Shown one piece after another: positions 8,484-17,121 of a stretch of 64,000 nt of DNA. The stretch spans positions 21,084 to 85,083 of the forward strand of contig JAFVOS010000003.1 of assembly GCA_017505705.1 (NCBI GenBank), written 5' to 3'. Source of the DNA: Alphaproteobacteria bacterium. GTDB lineage: Bacteria; Pseudomonadota; Alphaproteobacteria; Rs-D84. The notes beneath the pieces were generated by a model. That model saw nothing but the letters and a program-made list of their open reading frames with translations. It made no database searches and was not told where the DNA came from. The position numbers and the translations under genes are program-made. Every line of letters begins with the position of its first letter. The first letter of the stretch is position 1.

Positions 8484-9410
8484 TTATTTCAGCGCCCCCT
8501 CGCACAAATCTGCAACCTCTGCGGCACGTTTAATCGCAGAAATCTGTGTTGCATTAAAGACCGTTGCAGCCCCAGATGCCAACGTTGTACCACCCGCCAA
8601 TACATTCGATGCTTTGTTTAAATTCTGTTCTTTTTTATCATCTTTTAAATTATCTGAATTAGCTGTCGCAGACGTTATTGTTCCAACCAACCCCAATCCT
8701 GCGCCAACACCACTGGATATTGTCGCCCCCTGGGCACGTTTATCAATGCTGGAAACATTAACTGTTTCCCACGCCCCACATTCGGCAATAATCTTTTCCG
8801 CATTCGCCAATTGAGCGTCATCCGCACTGCCATCCAAACGTGCCTGCATCCGCACACGTGACAATTCCGTCACACTTGCAATACAAGAATCTATTTTCTG
8901 TTGCAAATCACCCTTAATACGATTTGTCCCAGCAACAACCGCACCCGCAATATTAGCAGCTGTTGATGTTGCCAACGTCCCTGTACGCACATTTCCCAAC
9001 TTCTTAGATTTTTGTTCCAAAGCAGATAATTTTTCATTTGGATTTTCTAATTCTGCCAACACCACGTCATCAGCCGACAATCCATTTAAGTCCGCCATAT
9101 TAATTTCTTCATAAACAACCCCCGATGCCTTATCCTGGGCAGACATTGCATTCAAAACAGAACGCCAATGTGCAATTTGTGAATCAACATCGGCCTTGGC
9201 CATACCGGCACCAACGGCGACACCACCCGTCACTGTACCAACTGCAGAAACAGCCGTTCCAATACCTGCCCGCATTTTCATATCTGCCAATTCAACTGAT
9301 ATTGCGCCACACGAAGAACGTACATTTGCAATCGCAATATCCAGTGGCGATACCGCAAACGCAGGCATACAGGATACCAACAACAAAATTCCAGAAACAA
9401 ATACTTTCAT
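8484..9410 (-). CDS. Secreted protein with Gly-rich membrane-like segments
   Basis: 308 residues. MKVFVSGILLLVSCMPAFA is a signal peptide. The mature protein alternates charged helices with Gly/Ala-rich hydrophobic stretches (about 55-75 GIGTAVSAVGTVTGGVAVGAG, about 230-250, about 270-290) that could insert in membranes or form glycine-zipper helices. Three conserved-looking Cys occur (SSCGAI, DSCIASV, ECGAWE). The ATG at 9410 has GGGGAATTGG upstream and is preferred over an in-frame start 15 bases earlier. No family was recognised. Confidence 0.8.
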   Translation of the reverse strand: MKVFVSGILLLVSCMPAFAVSPLDIAIANVRSSCGAISVELADMKMRAGIGTAVSAVGTVTGGVAVGAGMAKADVDSQIAHWRSVLNAMSAQDKASGVVYEEINMADLNGLSADDVVLAELENPNEKLSALEQKSKKLGNVRTGTLATSTAANIAGAVVAGTNRIKGDLQQKIDSCIASVTELSRVRMQARLDGSADDAQLANAEKIIAECGAWETVNVSSIDKRAQGATISSGVGAGLGLVGTITSATANSDNLKDDKKEQNLNKASNVLAGGTTLASGAATVFNATQISAIKRAAEVADLCEGALK

Positions 9411-9508
9411 AACCAATTCCCCCACAAACCTAGAATGTAAAATATTTTATCATAAAAAGCAGTCACAACCAAACAAAACCATAAATATCTATGCATCAAT
9501 ACCCATTA

Positions 9509-12500
9509 TTATATCCCTAACTTATGTGACAACTTCATCATGAATACAGACTCGTTTCCAAAGGCATCTGTGTTATTTGGATTAATACGATAAATAAACC
9601 CAAATGCCCCATCTGTAAATTCACCAAACTTATAACGATATGTTCCCGACAAACGTGTTTCACGTACATCTGGCCGCATTGATAATTCTGCAACATGCGC
9701 ATCACGTACCGCAATATCATACATTCCATCGGCAATTTCAACGACATCATAATCAGCATATGCATACTGCATTGTTCCACCAACAACCGACAGCGGACAA
9801 GAAACTGCAAAATCAAAACCACCAATATTGGCCCCAAACGCAAACGCATTTGATTCTATATCAGACATTCCCAACACCATGGCCCCCGTCGCATCAGATT
9901 CCGTACGGGCAAATGTAGCACGTGCACTGAACCCAATATTTTCATTCAAACTATACTGTGAAACGACATCCACATACGTTGTGGCCCCGCCCCCCAGATT
10001 TAACAGCCCATCTGTCACAGCACCTAAAACAGTATCTGTTTCATTTGCCACACCAACAGATGCCACCAATTCAAATTTATTGCCAACATATGCCACATGC
10101 CCTTCTGCACCAGAAATGCGTCCCAATTGTCCTGGCATAAACTGGGCAGAAACTGTCGGATCATTTTCTAACAGACTTTCATCTGTTATCAACCCCGAAA
10201 AGCCACGTCCACCCCATGACCAATTCTTGTATTTATAATTCGCCCCCATATCAACAACATTCGATGCCATATTCAATACAGGATTTGCCAAACCTGTAAA
10301 ACGCGACACCCCATCTGTAAAATAGCGCTGGAACGACGCCCTGGTTTCCCAATTTTCGTTTGAATATGTCAACGACAAATTATCCAAACCATTTAAATTA
10401 TCTACATATGCACGTTCAGACACAGACATTGAAAACGCCAAATCACCAACATTAACAGTTGGCATAACATCATCACGTGTTTTCAAATCCCCCAAAACAT
10501 CGCCCATGTACAAGCCACGTTTGGACACATTACCCATTTGAAATTCTTGTTCCCACACACGTGGCATACGCATTGTCCCATCTGCGCTTTCCAAAACATC
10601 AAACACAGCCGTTCCAACACGTGCCCCCGACAAATTCAATGCACCAGACGCCCGGAACTTAGTATTTGCCGCCGCACGCCAATATGCATTTGCACTTACC
10701 CCGTCTGCTGCAACAATATCTGTGCCATTATAATAATAGATTTTAGTTCCCGGTCTGGTTGCACGTTCCAGATTTATCATACCATATCCAAACACATCTT
10801 TAAACGCATCCAGGTATTCATCATTGCGAATCCCAGAATATTCTGGTGGTAAATCATATTTAGACTGTAAATACGCAATCAAATCTTCTTCTGATGCCCA
10901 ACCAGAGCCCGTTCCTGGATTTGTGCCCAAATATGGGCCATCTGCTGTTAATGCCAACAATGTAAAGATTTGCTTATTTGTAATTTGCTTGTCCCCGATT
11001 GTCATTGCGTTAAAAGCACCCTGAACCGTACCAATTGCCCCCGCCATTGACGCCACCGCCATTTCAGCCGTCAACCCCGGCGCCGCAAAACACCATGGAT
11101 CTAATCCACCACTTATAGACATTCCACATTTACGTGAAGAATAAATATGTTCATACGTATCATCGGTTGTAATGTCTGTTCCCTGGGTATCACGCCCTGT
11201 CCCCCACTTTGACAAAACCAATTTACCATCAGACGATGCATAATTTGAAATATCTGTTATATCAGATGTACCCTCAGTATTTGTCACTGCAACAACTGTC
11301 ACGAACAAATGTTCCAAATCTGGATACAACACCGGCGCATAATTTTCAAATGTTGCCCCCAGCGCCTCTATTGATTTACCTTCTCCGACGCCATATTCAT
11401 ATGCACCGGTTGAATTTACAATTATCTGATTTTGATAATTTCCAACAGTCGTATACAACGTATTCGCATCAACACTTGGTTTATTTACAGCCCCATCATC
11501 AGACGTATTCAAATTATAATACTGATCAATATAATTCAAATACCCTGACAGTTTCAGTGCATCTGTCGACATTTGTGACGCCAGCGCATGATATCCACGT
11601 GCTGTCAGATATCCACTGTCTGACGCAGCCGGATTTTGTGAAATATTTGCAATCACATCCACCCATTGCACGCCCGAATCCATTATCTGGGTGGCATTTA
11701 ACATTGCGCTAAAGTTTTTAACATCAATCACCTTCAGCGAATTTACATCGCCACCAAATTGCGCCTCATAATTTGTGCCACCCAGTGCAAAATTCAGCAC
11801 ATCCCCATTTACTGTTCCGGTTATTGTCTGGCTTCCAGTGGTTGCATCAAACGTATTATTATTTTCATTAATGGTCACTGTATACGTATCACCATCCAAT
11901 GTAAATGTATCCTGACTGGCCCACGCTGTTGCATCTGTTGCATTTGTGACAGTCCCAACATTTTCATCAACCGCCATACCATTACCAGTACGATAAACTG
12001 TCAATTGTCCATTTGGCAAAAATCCATATGCATCACCGAATTCACGACCACCTGCTTCCCATCCACCGATAACCTTTATATTTAAATTTTCTGCATCAGA
12101 CGCCGCCCCGAAAACAGTATCATGTCCAGAAAAATCAAATCCAGACTGCTCCGTCGTGTCATTAACATCCGACATATTTGTGCGATTATAAAATTTACGT
12201 GAAACCTTGGTCAGCGCCGCCAAAGCATTTTGACAATCTTCTGATTGCGCCCCTTTATTTGCGCATATTGATTGTGCATTTAAAATCTTGGTTCCATCAA
12301 CCCACGTCAAAAATCCATCACCCAAACTGCCGGTGGAATTTGCACCATTGGCTGTAATTGTTGCCACATTTATTGGCTTACCGCCCGACGGCACAGACCC
12401 CGGAAATGGCAACGAACTAAGCTTAAACGGTGTATTTGCTTCTACCAGGCGAACTGTTTCCATCCCCAAATATCCACGTACAAACGCATTATACGCATAC

Positions 12501-13153
12501 GCCATCATCAAATAGTTAAACCCAGACATGTATTCAAAATCACGCACACGTGCTTCTATGCTGCTGTCTGGCCCCCATTCTGACAAATCATTTGGACACG
12601 TTCCATCTGCGGCACACGCCGGCCCAATCGGCAATTGAAACGCCGCTGTTGATCCAGATTCTCCGCCGCTGCCATCACCATTCCCCCCTGGCCTATTTCC
12701 ATTTATCCCAGCATTTTGATTTTCATTACCCGGATCAAAAACATCTGTCAGCAACAACAGCCCCCCTACAACAACGGCGGCCCCCGCCGCCGTTAATGTC
12801 ATGCTGTGGGCGGAAGACAGCCCGCTGAACAATCCACCGCTTTTCTCTGGCTTTGTACGATTTTTGTATTTTTTAATTTGTCGATCACACTTTGACGCAT
12901 CTGCCCCATACATCTGCAAAATCTGCGCAGCACGTGTATCATTGTTCATCAACGCAGTGCAAACAAGCGACAATCCCGTTGAATCAACAAAATTAACATC
13001 TGCCCCACTATTAACCAGGCTTTGCACCTGTTGAATATCGGCATTGCGTGCCGCTGCCAACAATTGTGCTGCAACCATAAAATCATTCTGCGCCGCCCGC
13101 AATCCCAACGGGGCAAAGAACACAGCCAACACTAAAAATCTGATAAACTTCAT
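9509..13153 (-). CDS. Autotransporter with ankyrin-like N-terminus and degenerate S8 (subtilase-like) passenger
   Basis: 1214 residues. In order: a signal peptide (1-20), two ankyrin-like repeats (about 25-95, AARNADIQQVQSLVNSGADV), a hydrophobic segment (about 116-140), a Gly/Asn-rich linker, a long passenger, and a C-terminal beta barrel of about 280 residues ending in a hydrophobic residue. The passenger shows the layout of autotransporter S8 proteases: AVTNTEG, SNYAS, then CGM...WCFAAPG, then a TADG and FGYGMINLERATRPG end. At the place of the catalytic GTSMAxP the sequence is TAEMAVA, so the serine is replaced. No clear DTG or HGT motif was found. The ATG at 13153 follows AGAGAG. Confidence 0.8.
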   Translation of the reverse strand: MKFIRFLVLAVFFAPLGLRAAQNDFMVAAQLLAAARNADIQQVQSLVNSGADVNFVDSTGLSLVCTALMNNDTRAAQILQMYGADASKCDRQIKKYKNRTKPEKSGGLFSGLSSAHSMTLTAAGAAVVVGGLLLLTDVFDPGNENQNAGINGNRPGGNGDGSGGESGSTAAFQLPIGPACAADGTCPNDLSEWGPDSSIEARVRDFEYMSGFNYLMMAYAYNAFVRGYLGMETVRLVEANTPFKLSSLPFPGSVPSGGKPINVATITANGANSTGSLGDGFLTWVDGTKILNAQSICANKGAQSEDCQNALAALTKVSRKFYNRTNMSDVNDTTEQSGFDFSGHDTVFGAASDAENLNIKVIGGWEAGGREFGDAYGFLPNGQLTVYRTGNGMAVDENVGTVTNATDATAWASQDTFTLDGDTYTVTINENNNTFDATTGSQTITGTVNGDVLNFALGGTNYEAQFGGDVNSLKVIDVKNFSAMLNATQIMDSGVQWVDVIANISQNPAASDSGYLTARGYHALASQMSTDALKLSGYLNYIDQYYNLNTSDDGAVNKPSVDANTLYTTVGNYQNQIIVNSTGAYEYGVGEGKSIEALGATFENYAPVLYPDLEHLFVTVVAVTNTEGTSDITDISNYASSDGKLVLSKWGTGRDTQGTDITTDDTYEHIYSSRKCGMSISGGLDPWCFAAPGLTAEMAVASMAGAIGTVQGAFNAMTIGDKQITNKQIFTLLALTADGPYLGTNPGTGSGWASEEDLIAYLQSKYDLPPEYSGIRNDEYLDAFKDVFGYGMINLERATRPGTKIYYYNGTDIVAADGVSANAYWRAAANTKFRASGALNLSGARVGTAVFDVLESADGTMRMPRVWEQEFQMGNVSKRGLYMGDVLGDLKTRDDVMPTVNVGDLAFSMSVSERAYVDNLNGLDNLSLTYSNENWETRASFQRYFTDGVSRFTGLANPVLNMASNVVDMGANYKYKNWSWGGRGFSGLITDESLLENDPTVSAQFMPGQLGRISGAEGHVAYVGNKFELVASVGVANETDTVLGAVTDGLLNLGGGATTYVDVVSQYSLNENIGFSARATFARTESDATGAMVLGMSDIESNAFAFGANIGGFDFAVSCPLSVVGGTMQYAYADYDVVEIADGMYDIAVRDAHVAELSMRPDVRETRLSGTYRYKFGEFTDGAFGFIYRINPNNTDAFGNESVFMMKLSHKLGI

Positions 13154-13207
13154 AATATTTCTCTCTGTACAGGACATAATATCATACACACCCTTAACCT
13201 GTCCAGA

Positions 13208-13231
13208 CAAAAAAAGCCCCAAACGGGGCCA
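13208..13231 (-). terminator. Intrinsic terminator
   Basis: On the minus strand GGCCCCGTTTGGGGC is followed by seven T. It lies just after the stop of the 13810-13238 gene. Confidence 0.8.
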
Positions 13232-13237
13232 ATATAA

Positions 13238-13810
13238 TTATTTTGTGTAAGTATGTTGCGAACTGGCATACCCGACCAGAACCCGTCTAACACGTTTTGC
13301 CTGTTTAACAGTATCTGCCACCGCCTGGGGATAGTTATTAATTACAACATTATTAACAGTATTGTGATTACCAACAACCACCGCACCATTATTTTGTGAA
13401 TCATCTTTTACAACAACCTTTACACTTGGCTGCATCGCCACAGGTTTTGGCATATCCTGCTTTGGCTGTGGTTTTGGTTGAACCGGCACAGGCTGTGGCT
13501 TAGCCACAGGCTTCTTTTTTTCAACTGGCTTTTTAGCAGCTGGCTTCTTATCCTTGCATGGACAAACAACTTTCTTTTTTGCATCTGCACGTGCGCTTTC
13601 ACACTCATCCAAACGTGCATTAACAACTGCCAAAGAATCTGTCAACCTACGGTTTTCGTTCAGCAAACTGTCTACAACAAAAACGACACGATCTGCCACA
13701 ACTTCATCACCTGCATCTACTTCACCACGATTACGCCCCAGCAACAAAACAGCCACCGCTGCCACAGGCACAGCCGTTAAAGCCCACAACCATTTTTTAG
13801 ATACTGCCAT
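13238..13810 (-). CDS. Membrane-anchored protein with coiled coil and Pro/Lys spacer
   Basis: 190 residues. A single N-terminal membrane segment (about 7-25) is followed by a short heptad-like helix (about 40-75, SLLNENRRLTDSLAVVNARL), a CPC motif and a Pro/Lys-rich spacer (about 85-125) of the kind that crosses the periplasm in TonB-like proteins. An Asn/Val-rich C-terminal part follows. No family was recognised. It has its own start signal (AAAAGGATTATAG before ATG) and is divergent from the secreted-protein operon at 13949. Confidence 0.75.
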   Translation of the reverse strand: MAVSKKWLWALTAVPVAAVAVLLLGRNRGEVDAGDEVVADRVVFVVDSLLNENRRLTDSLAVVNARLDECESARADAKKKVVCPCKDKKPAAKKPVEKKKPVAKPQPVPVQPKPQPKQDMPKPVAMQPSVKVVVKDDSQNNGAVVVGNHNTVNNVVINNYPQAVADTVKQAKRVRRVLVGYASSQHTYTK

Positions 13811-13903
13811 CTATAATCCTTTTTCATATGTACTATAAGTACGACAATTTTAGACAAACAACATCTCTTTGTCAAACAAAAACTTTTTTCACATATTTTC
13901 CCT

Positions 13904-13932
13904 TTGCAGAAGCCTGCTATTTTTGATATACT
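13904..13932 (+). promoter_or_regulatory. Promoter of the three-gene secreted Cys-protein operon
   Basis: TTGCAG at 13904-13909, 17 bases, then TATACT at 13927-13932 with an extended TGA before it. The leader is only about 10 bases and contains the SD AAGAGAGAA. Confidence 0.75.
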
Positions 13933-13948
13933 TACCCCTAAGAGAGAA

Positions 13949-14815
13949 ATGAAAACACAAACCATACTTTTATTTGCTATAATTGCGCTGATTCCTGGGG
14001 TTTCTGGGGCGGCGACGTCATGTTCACGTGCAAACCTGACCCGTTGTTTGGATTCTGCATGCGCCATCAACATATCGTCAAACCCGGCTGCCCGATGCCA
14101 ATATTGCGGCACATCCAGTGCGGGCGAACCGACATCTGGCGGCATGCGCAGTGTATCTGTGGGCACATCTGCAAAATACAATATATCTGACAAGGATTTA
14201 AAAAAGGCCCCAACCGAACCATCTGAACGTTATGCGTGGGCGGCAAAACAGTGTTTAAAAAAAGTATCTGGATGTACCGTTGATGATGTCTCCGACGTAT
14301 ACGACGAATTAATCGAGCAATCATGCAAGGCAGCCGGAATTTCTGCTGAGATGAAATCCCTGTCCAAGGAAGCTGCGCAAAAGCGAACAAATTCATCGTG
14401 TGCAGCGGAATTAAACGCATGCATTATCATGGACACACGTTGTGGTGCCGATTACAGCAAATGTAAAGAAGACGCAGACTTTAACAAATTCTTTGCGGCC
14501 TGTGGTGTCGAAGCAACTGGTTGCGATGAACATATATCCAGCATTCGTGACAATCTGATTGCCGCACGTGACAATGCCATTGATAACGCAGAAGAATTAC
14601 TGGCCAGCATTGTGTCTGCATACCAAAGTGCACGAACAAATTTAATTGCGAACACAAAAGATCAATGTGCTGACAATTCTGGGCGTGACGCATGCATTGA
14701 ACGTGTCTGCGCAACCAACATGATAAATAAATGTGCAGACGGATTTGAACAGGAACGTGCAATGGCGACCCAGCTGTGCAAATTCCACGACGTTGCATGT
14801 GCTACATTAAAATAA
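13949..14815 (+). CDS. Secreted Cys-rich protein, first gene of operon
   Basis: 288 residues. MKTQTILLFAIIALIPGVSGA is a signal peptide. About 20 Cys follow in spaced groups, including NACIIMDTRCGADYSKC (about residues 155-172), the motif that recurs in the 14830 and 20471 proteins. The remainder is largely helical. No family was recognised. The ATG at 13949 is chosen over an upstream in-frame start at 13904 because the latter lies inside the promoter. The next gene starts 14 bases after the stop. The protein is presumably disulfide-bonded in the periplasm or at the surface. Confidence 0.85.
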   Translation: MKTQTILLFAIIALIPGVSGAATSCSRANLTRCLDSACAINISSNPAARCQYCGTSSAGEPTSGGMRSVSVGTSAKYNISDKDLKKAPTEPSERYAWAAKQCLKKVSGCTVDDVSDVYDELIEQSCKAAGISAEMKSLSKEAAQKRTNSSCAAELNACIIMDTRCGADYSKCKEDADFNKFFAACGVEATGCDEHISSIRDNLIAARDNAIDNAEELLASIVSAYQSARTNLIANTKDQCADNSGRDACIERVCATNMINKCADGFEQERAMATQLCKFHDVACATLK

Positions 14816-14829
14816 GGGCAAAACCAAAG

Positions 14830-17106
14830 ATGAAACAAGGCATGATTAGTTTAAAGAAATTTATTCCATGCGCAACATCTGCGATGATTGCAGTTTGCAC
14901 TGTGCTGGTGATTGATGATTGTCATGCTGTATCTGTTTCTGGGCGCACTGCCCCTGCCCGGGCCAAGGTGACATCCACAGCTGCCGTACGCACACCAACC
15001 GTAAAAACAACGAAAGCAACAACTGAAACATCTTCTGCACAAAAGCCTGTTGAAGCAGAAACCATAACTGTTGAAGAAACATTTGAATTTGAAGACAGAA
15101 CAGGAATGTTTGACAGTGCAATTGGTGCCACAAACACATCTGCATCTGGCACAACATCTGATGGTGATTTGGCCGAAATGATTCGGAAACAGCGTGCTGC
15201 ATTAAATGCAGCAGACGCCGCCACAACAACCCAGAATACAATGCGCACATCTATTGCATCTGGTCAAAATGCATGTGATATGGGGCTGCGAAAATGTATG
15301 CAATCAAAATGCGGTGCAGACTTTACCAAATGCAGTGGTGATACAGACACAACCTGGGGCGACAAAATGGATTCATGCCGTCGTGATTTGAAATGCACTG
15401 GCCATGAATACCAACTGTTCACAACAGAAATCAAGGCTGATCGTGATGTGAACGCCCAACTGGCGAACTATAATCGCATTATTGAATGTGGAAACCGATA
15501 TAACAGCTGTATTGTAAGCGAGTGCGGCACAACATATTCAAAATGTCTTGGGAAAACAGCTGGCGATTTGGCAATTTCGAAATGTAAAAAAATACAGACA
15601 GAATGCACCCAAATGGACAGCGGTTTGGCATCACGTACAATGAATGTTTTTGCCACCCTGCGCCAGGATGCAGAAAAACAAATTCAGCGTGATGAACAGC
15701 GCCTGTATGATTTGCGTGATGAAATGGAACGCACATGTCGCAGTTTGGGTGCAATGTTCGATCAAAGAAGTCTGGATTGCGTATACACAATTAATTTCTT
15801 TGCTGACAATAATACCACCCCATACGCCACAAAAAAATCATACGCAGGCGGCACATTTGATTGTGAGCCAGGCTGGTTTGGCATTGACATAACAACATTC
15901 AAAGAAAACGCATATCGTGAAACCATTGCACAAAAATCTGCATCTGCTGCGATGCTGGGATCTGGGGTTGGGATGGCTGCTGGCGCAATAACATCTGGTG
16001 CAATGTCACGCGCATTAGAAACCCAGAAAGCAGAAAAAGCAATGGAAAGCGTAGAGAAAGAGGCCGAGAAAGAAGCAAAACAAGCTGAAAAAGACGCCAA
16101 GAAAGATGCCCGTCAAGAAAAGCGTGACGCAAAAAAAGCAGAAAAAGACGAAAAGAAAGCGGAAAACAAGGCCGAACGTGACGCTAAAAAGACAGAGAAA
16201 AAAGCGGAACGTGACGCTAAAAAAGCCGAAAAATCAGAAGAACGGGCAGAAAACAAGGCTGAACATGACGCTAAAAAGGCTGAGGAAAAAGCCGAACGTG
16301 ATGCTAAAAAAGCCGAAAAATCAGAAGAACGGGCAGAAAACAAGGCTGAACGTGACGCTAAAAAGGCCGAGAAAAAAGCCGAAAAAGAAGAAAAGAAGCA
16401 ACAAAATCAAATGAGTAAAGCTGCCTGTGATTCGGTTGGCGGCAATTGGCGCCCTGCGACCAAGCAATGCAGCTGCCAAGACATCAATGGCGACACCATT
16501 AAAACGTCTAATATTGATGATTGCATTGTTCTGGTCGAAGAAGAAGAAATCGAAGAAAACGATGACCTGAACACAACACAAATTGTTTGTGAAGACAAAG
16601 GTGGCACTTGGTCTGATGGTAAATGCAAATGCAAAAATGCAAAGGAACGCAACATAACAACCAAGAATCCAGTTATGGATTGCGTAAAACCATCAGAAAC
16701 CACCAACGACGAAGAATATAACGACGACGAAGACGACGATCTGAACACAACACAAATTGTTTGTGAAGACAAAGGTGGTACTTGGTCAAACAACAAATGC
16801 AAATGCAAAAATGCAAAGGGACGCAACATAACAACCAAGAATCCGGTTATGGATTGCGTAAAACCATCAGAAACCACTAACGACAAAGAAGATATTACAT
16901 ATGACGACACTGAATCTGATGATTCAGATGAAGAAAATAGCGAAGACGACGATGGCAGTGGCCAAGCATATTCGTATACTGTGGGGCAAAAGCCCAAAGA
17001 CTATGCGCCAGAAGCCAGTTGGGCAATTTATCACAATAACAAAATATTCCTAGAACAAGACGCTAAAGACAAATTTATCAACGAAAAAATTGCACAAGAA
17101 TGCTAA
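14830..17106 (+). CDS. Secreted Cys-rich protein with long Lys/Ala/Glu coiled coil and duplicated C-terminal module
   Basis: 758 residues. A signal peptide (about 10-35) is followed by a Thr-rich linker and two CGx(D/T)(F/Y)xxC modules (about 149-168 and 220-240). A Gly-rich hydrophobic segment (about 375-395) precedes a highly charged helix (about 400-525) made of imperfect AERDAKKAEKK units, with no Pro or Gly. The C-terminus carries Cys-containing repeats, one duplicated at 58-residue spacing, separated by Asp/Glu tracts. It looks like a rod-shaped envelope protein. The start at 14830 has AAGGG upstream; an ATG at 14842 is also possible. Confidence 0.85.
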   Translation: MKQGMISLKKFIPCATSAMIAVCTVLVIDDCHAVSVSGRTAPARAKVTSTAAVRTPTVKTTKATTETSSAQKPVEAETITVEETFEFEDRTGMFDSAIGATNTSASGTTSDGDLAEMIRKQRAALNAADAATTTQNTMRTSIASGQNACDMGLRKCMQSKCGADFTKCSGDTDTTWGDKMDSCRRDLKCTGHEYQLFTTEIKADRDVNAQLANYNRIIECGNRYNSCIVSECGTTYSKCLGKTAGDLAISKCKKIQTECTQMDSGLASRTMNVFATLRQDAEKQIQRDEQRLYDLRDEMERTCRSLGAMFDQRSLDCVYTINFFADNNTTPYATKKSYAGGTFDCEPGWFGIDITTFKENAYRETIAQKSASAAMLGSGVGMAAGAITSGAMSRALETQKAEKAMESVEKEAEKEAKQAEKDAKKDARQEKRDAKKAEKDEKKAENKAERDAKKTEKKAERDAKKAEKSEERAENKAEHDAKKAEEKAERDAKKAEKSEERAENKAERDAKKAEKKAEKEEKKQQNQMSKAACDSVGGNWRPATKQCSCQDINGDTIKTSNIDDCIVLVEEEEIEENDDLNTTQIVCEDKGGTWSDGKCKCKNAKERNITTKNPVMDCVKPSETTNDEEYNDDEDDDLNTTQIVCEDKGGTWSNNKCKCKNAKGRNITTKNPVMDCVKPSETTNDKEDITYDDTESDDSDEENSEDDDGSGQAYSYTVGQKPKDYAPEASWAIYHNNKIFLEQDAKDKFINEKIAQEC
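16567..16890 (+). repeat. Tandem 174-base duplication inside the coiled-coil protein
   Basis: Two copies (about 16567-16740 and 16741-16890) encode LNTTQIVCEDKGGTW, a CKCKNAK segment and NPVMDCVKPSETTND at an exact 58-codon spacing. Nucleotide identity is high with a few synonymous changes, so the duplication is fairly recent. Confidence 0.85.
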
Positions 17107-17121
17107 ATCGGTAACAAACAC

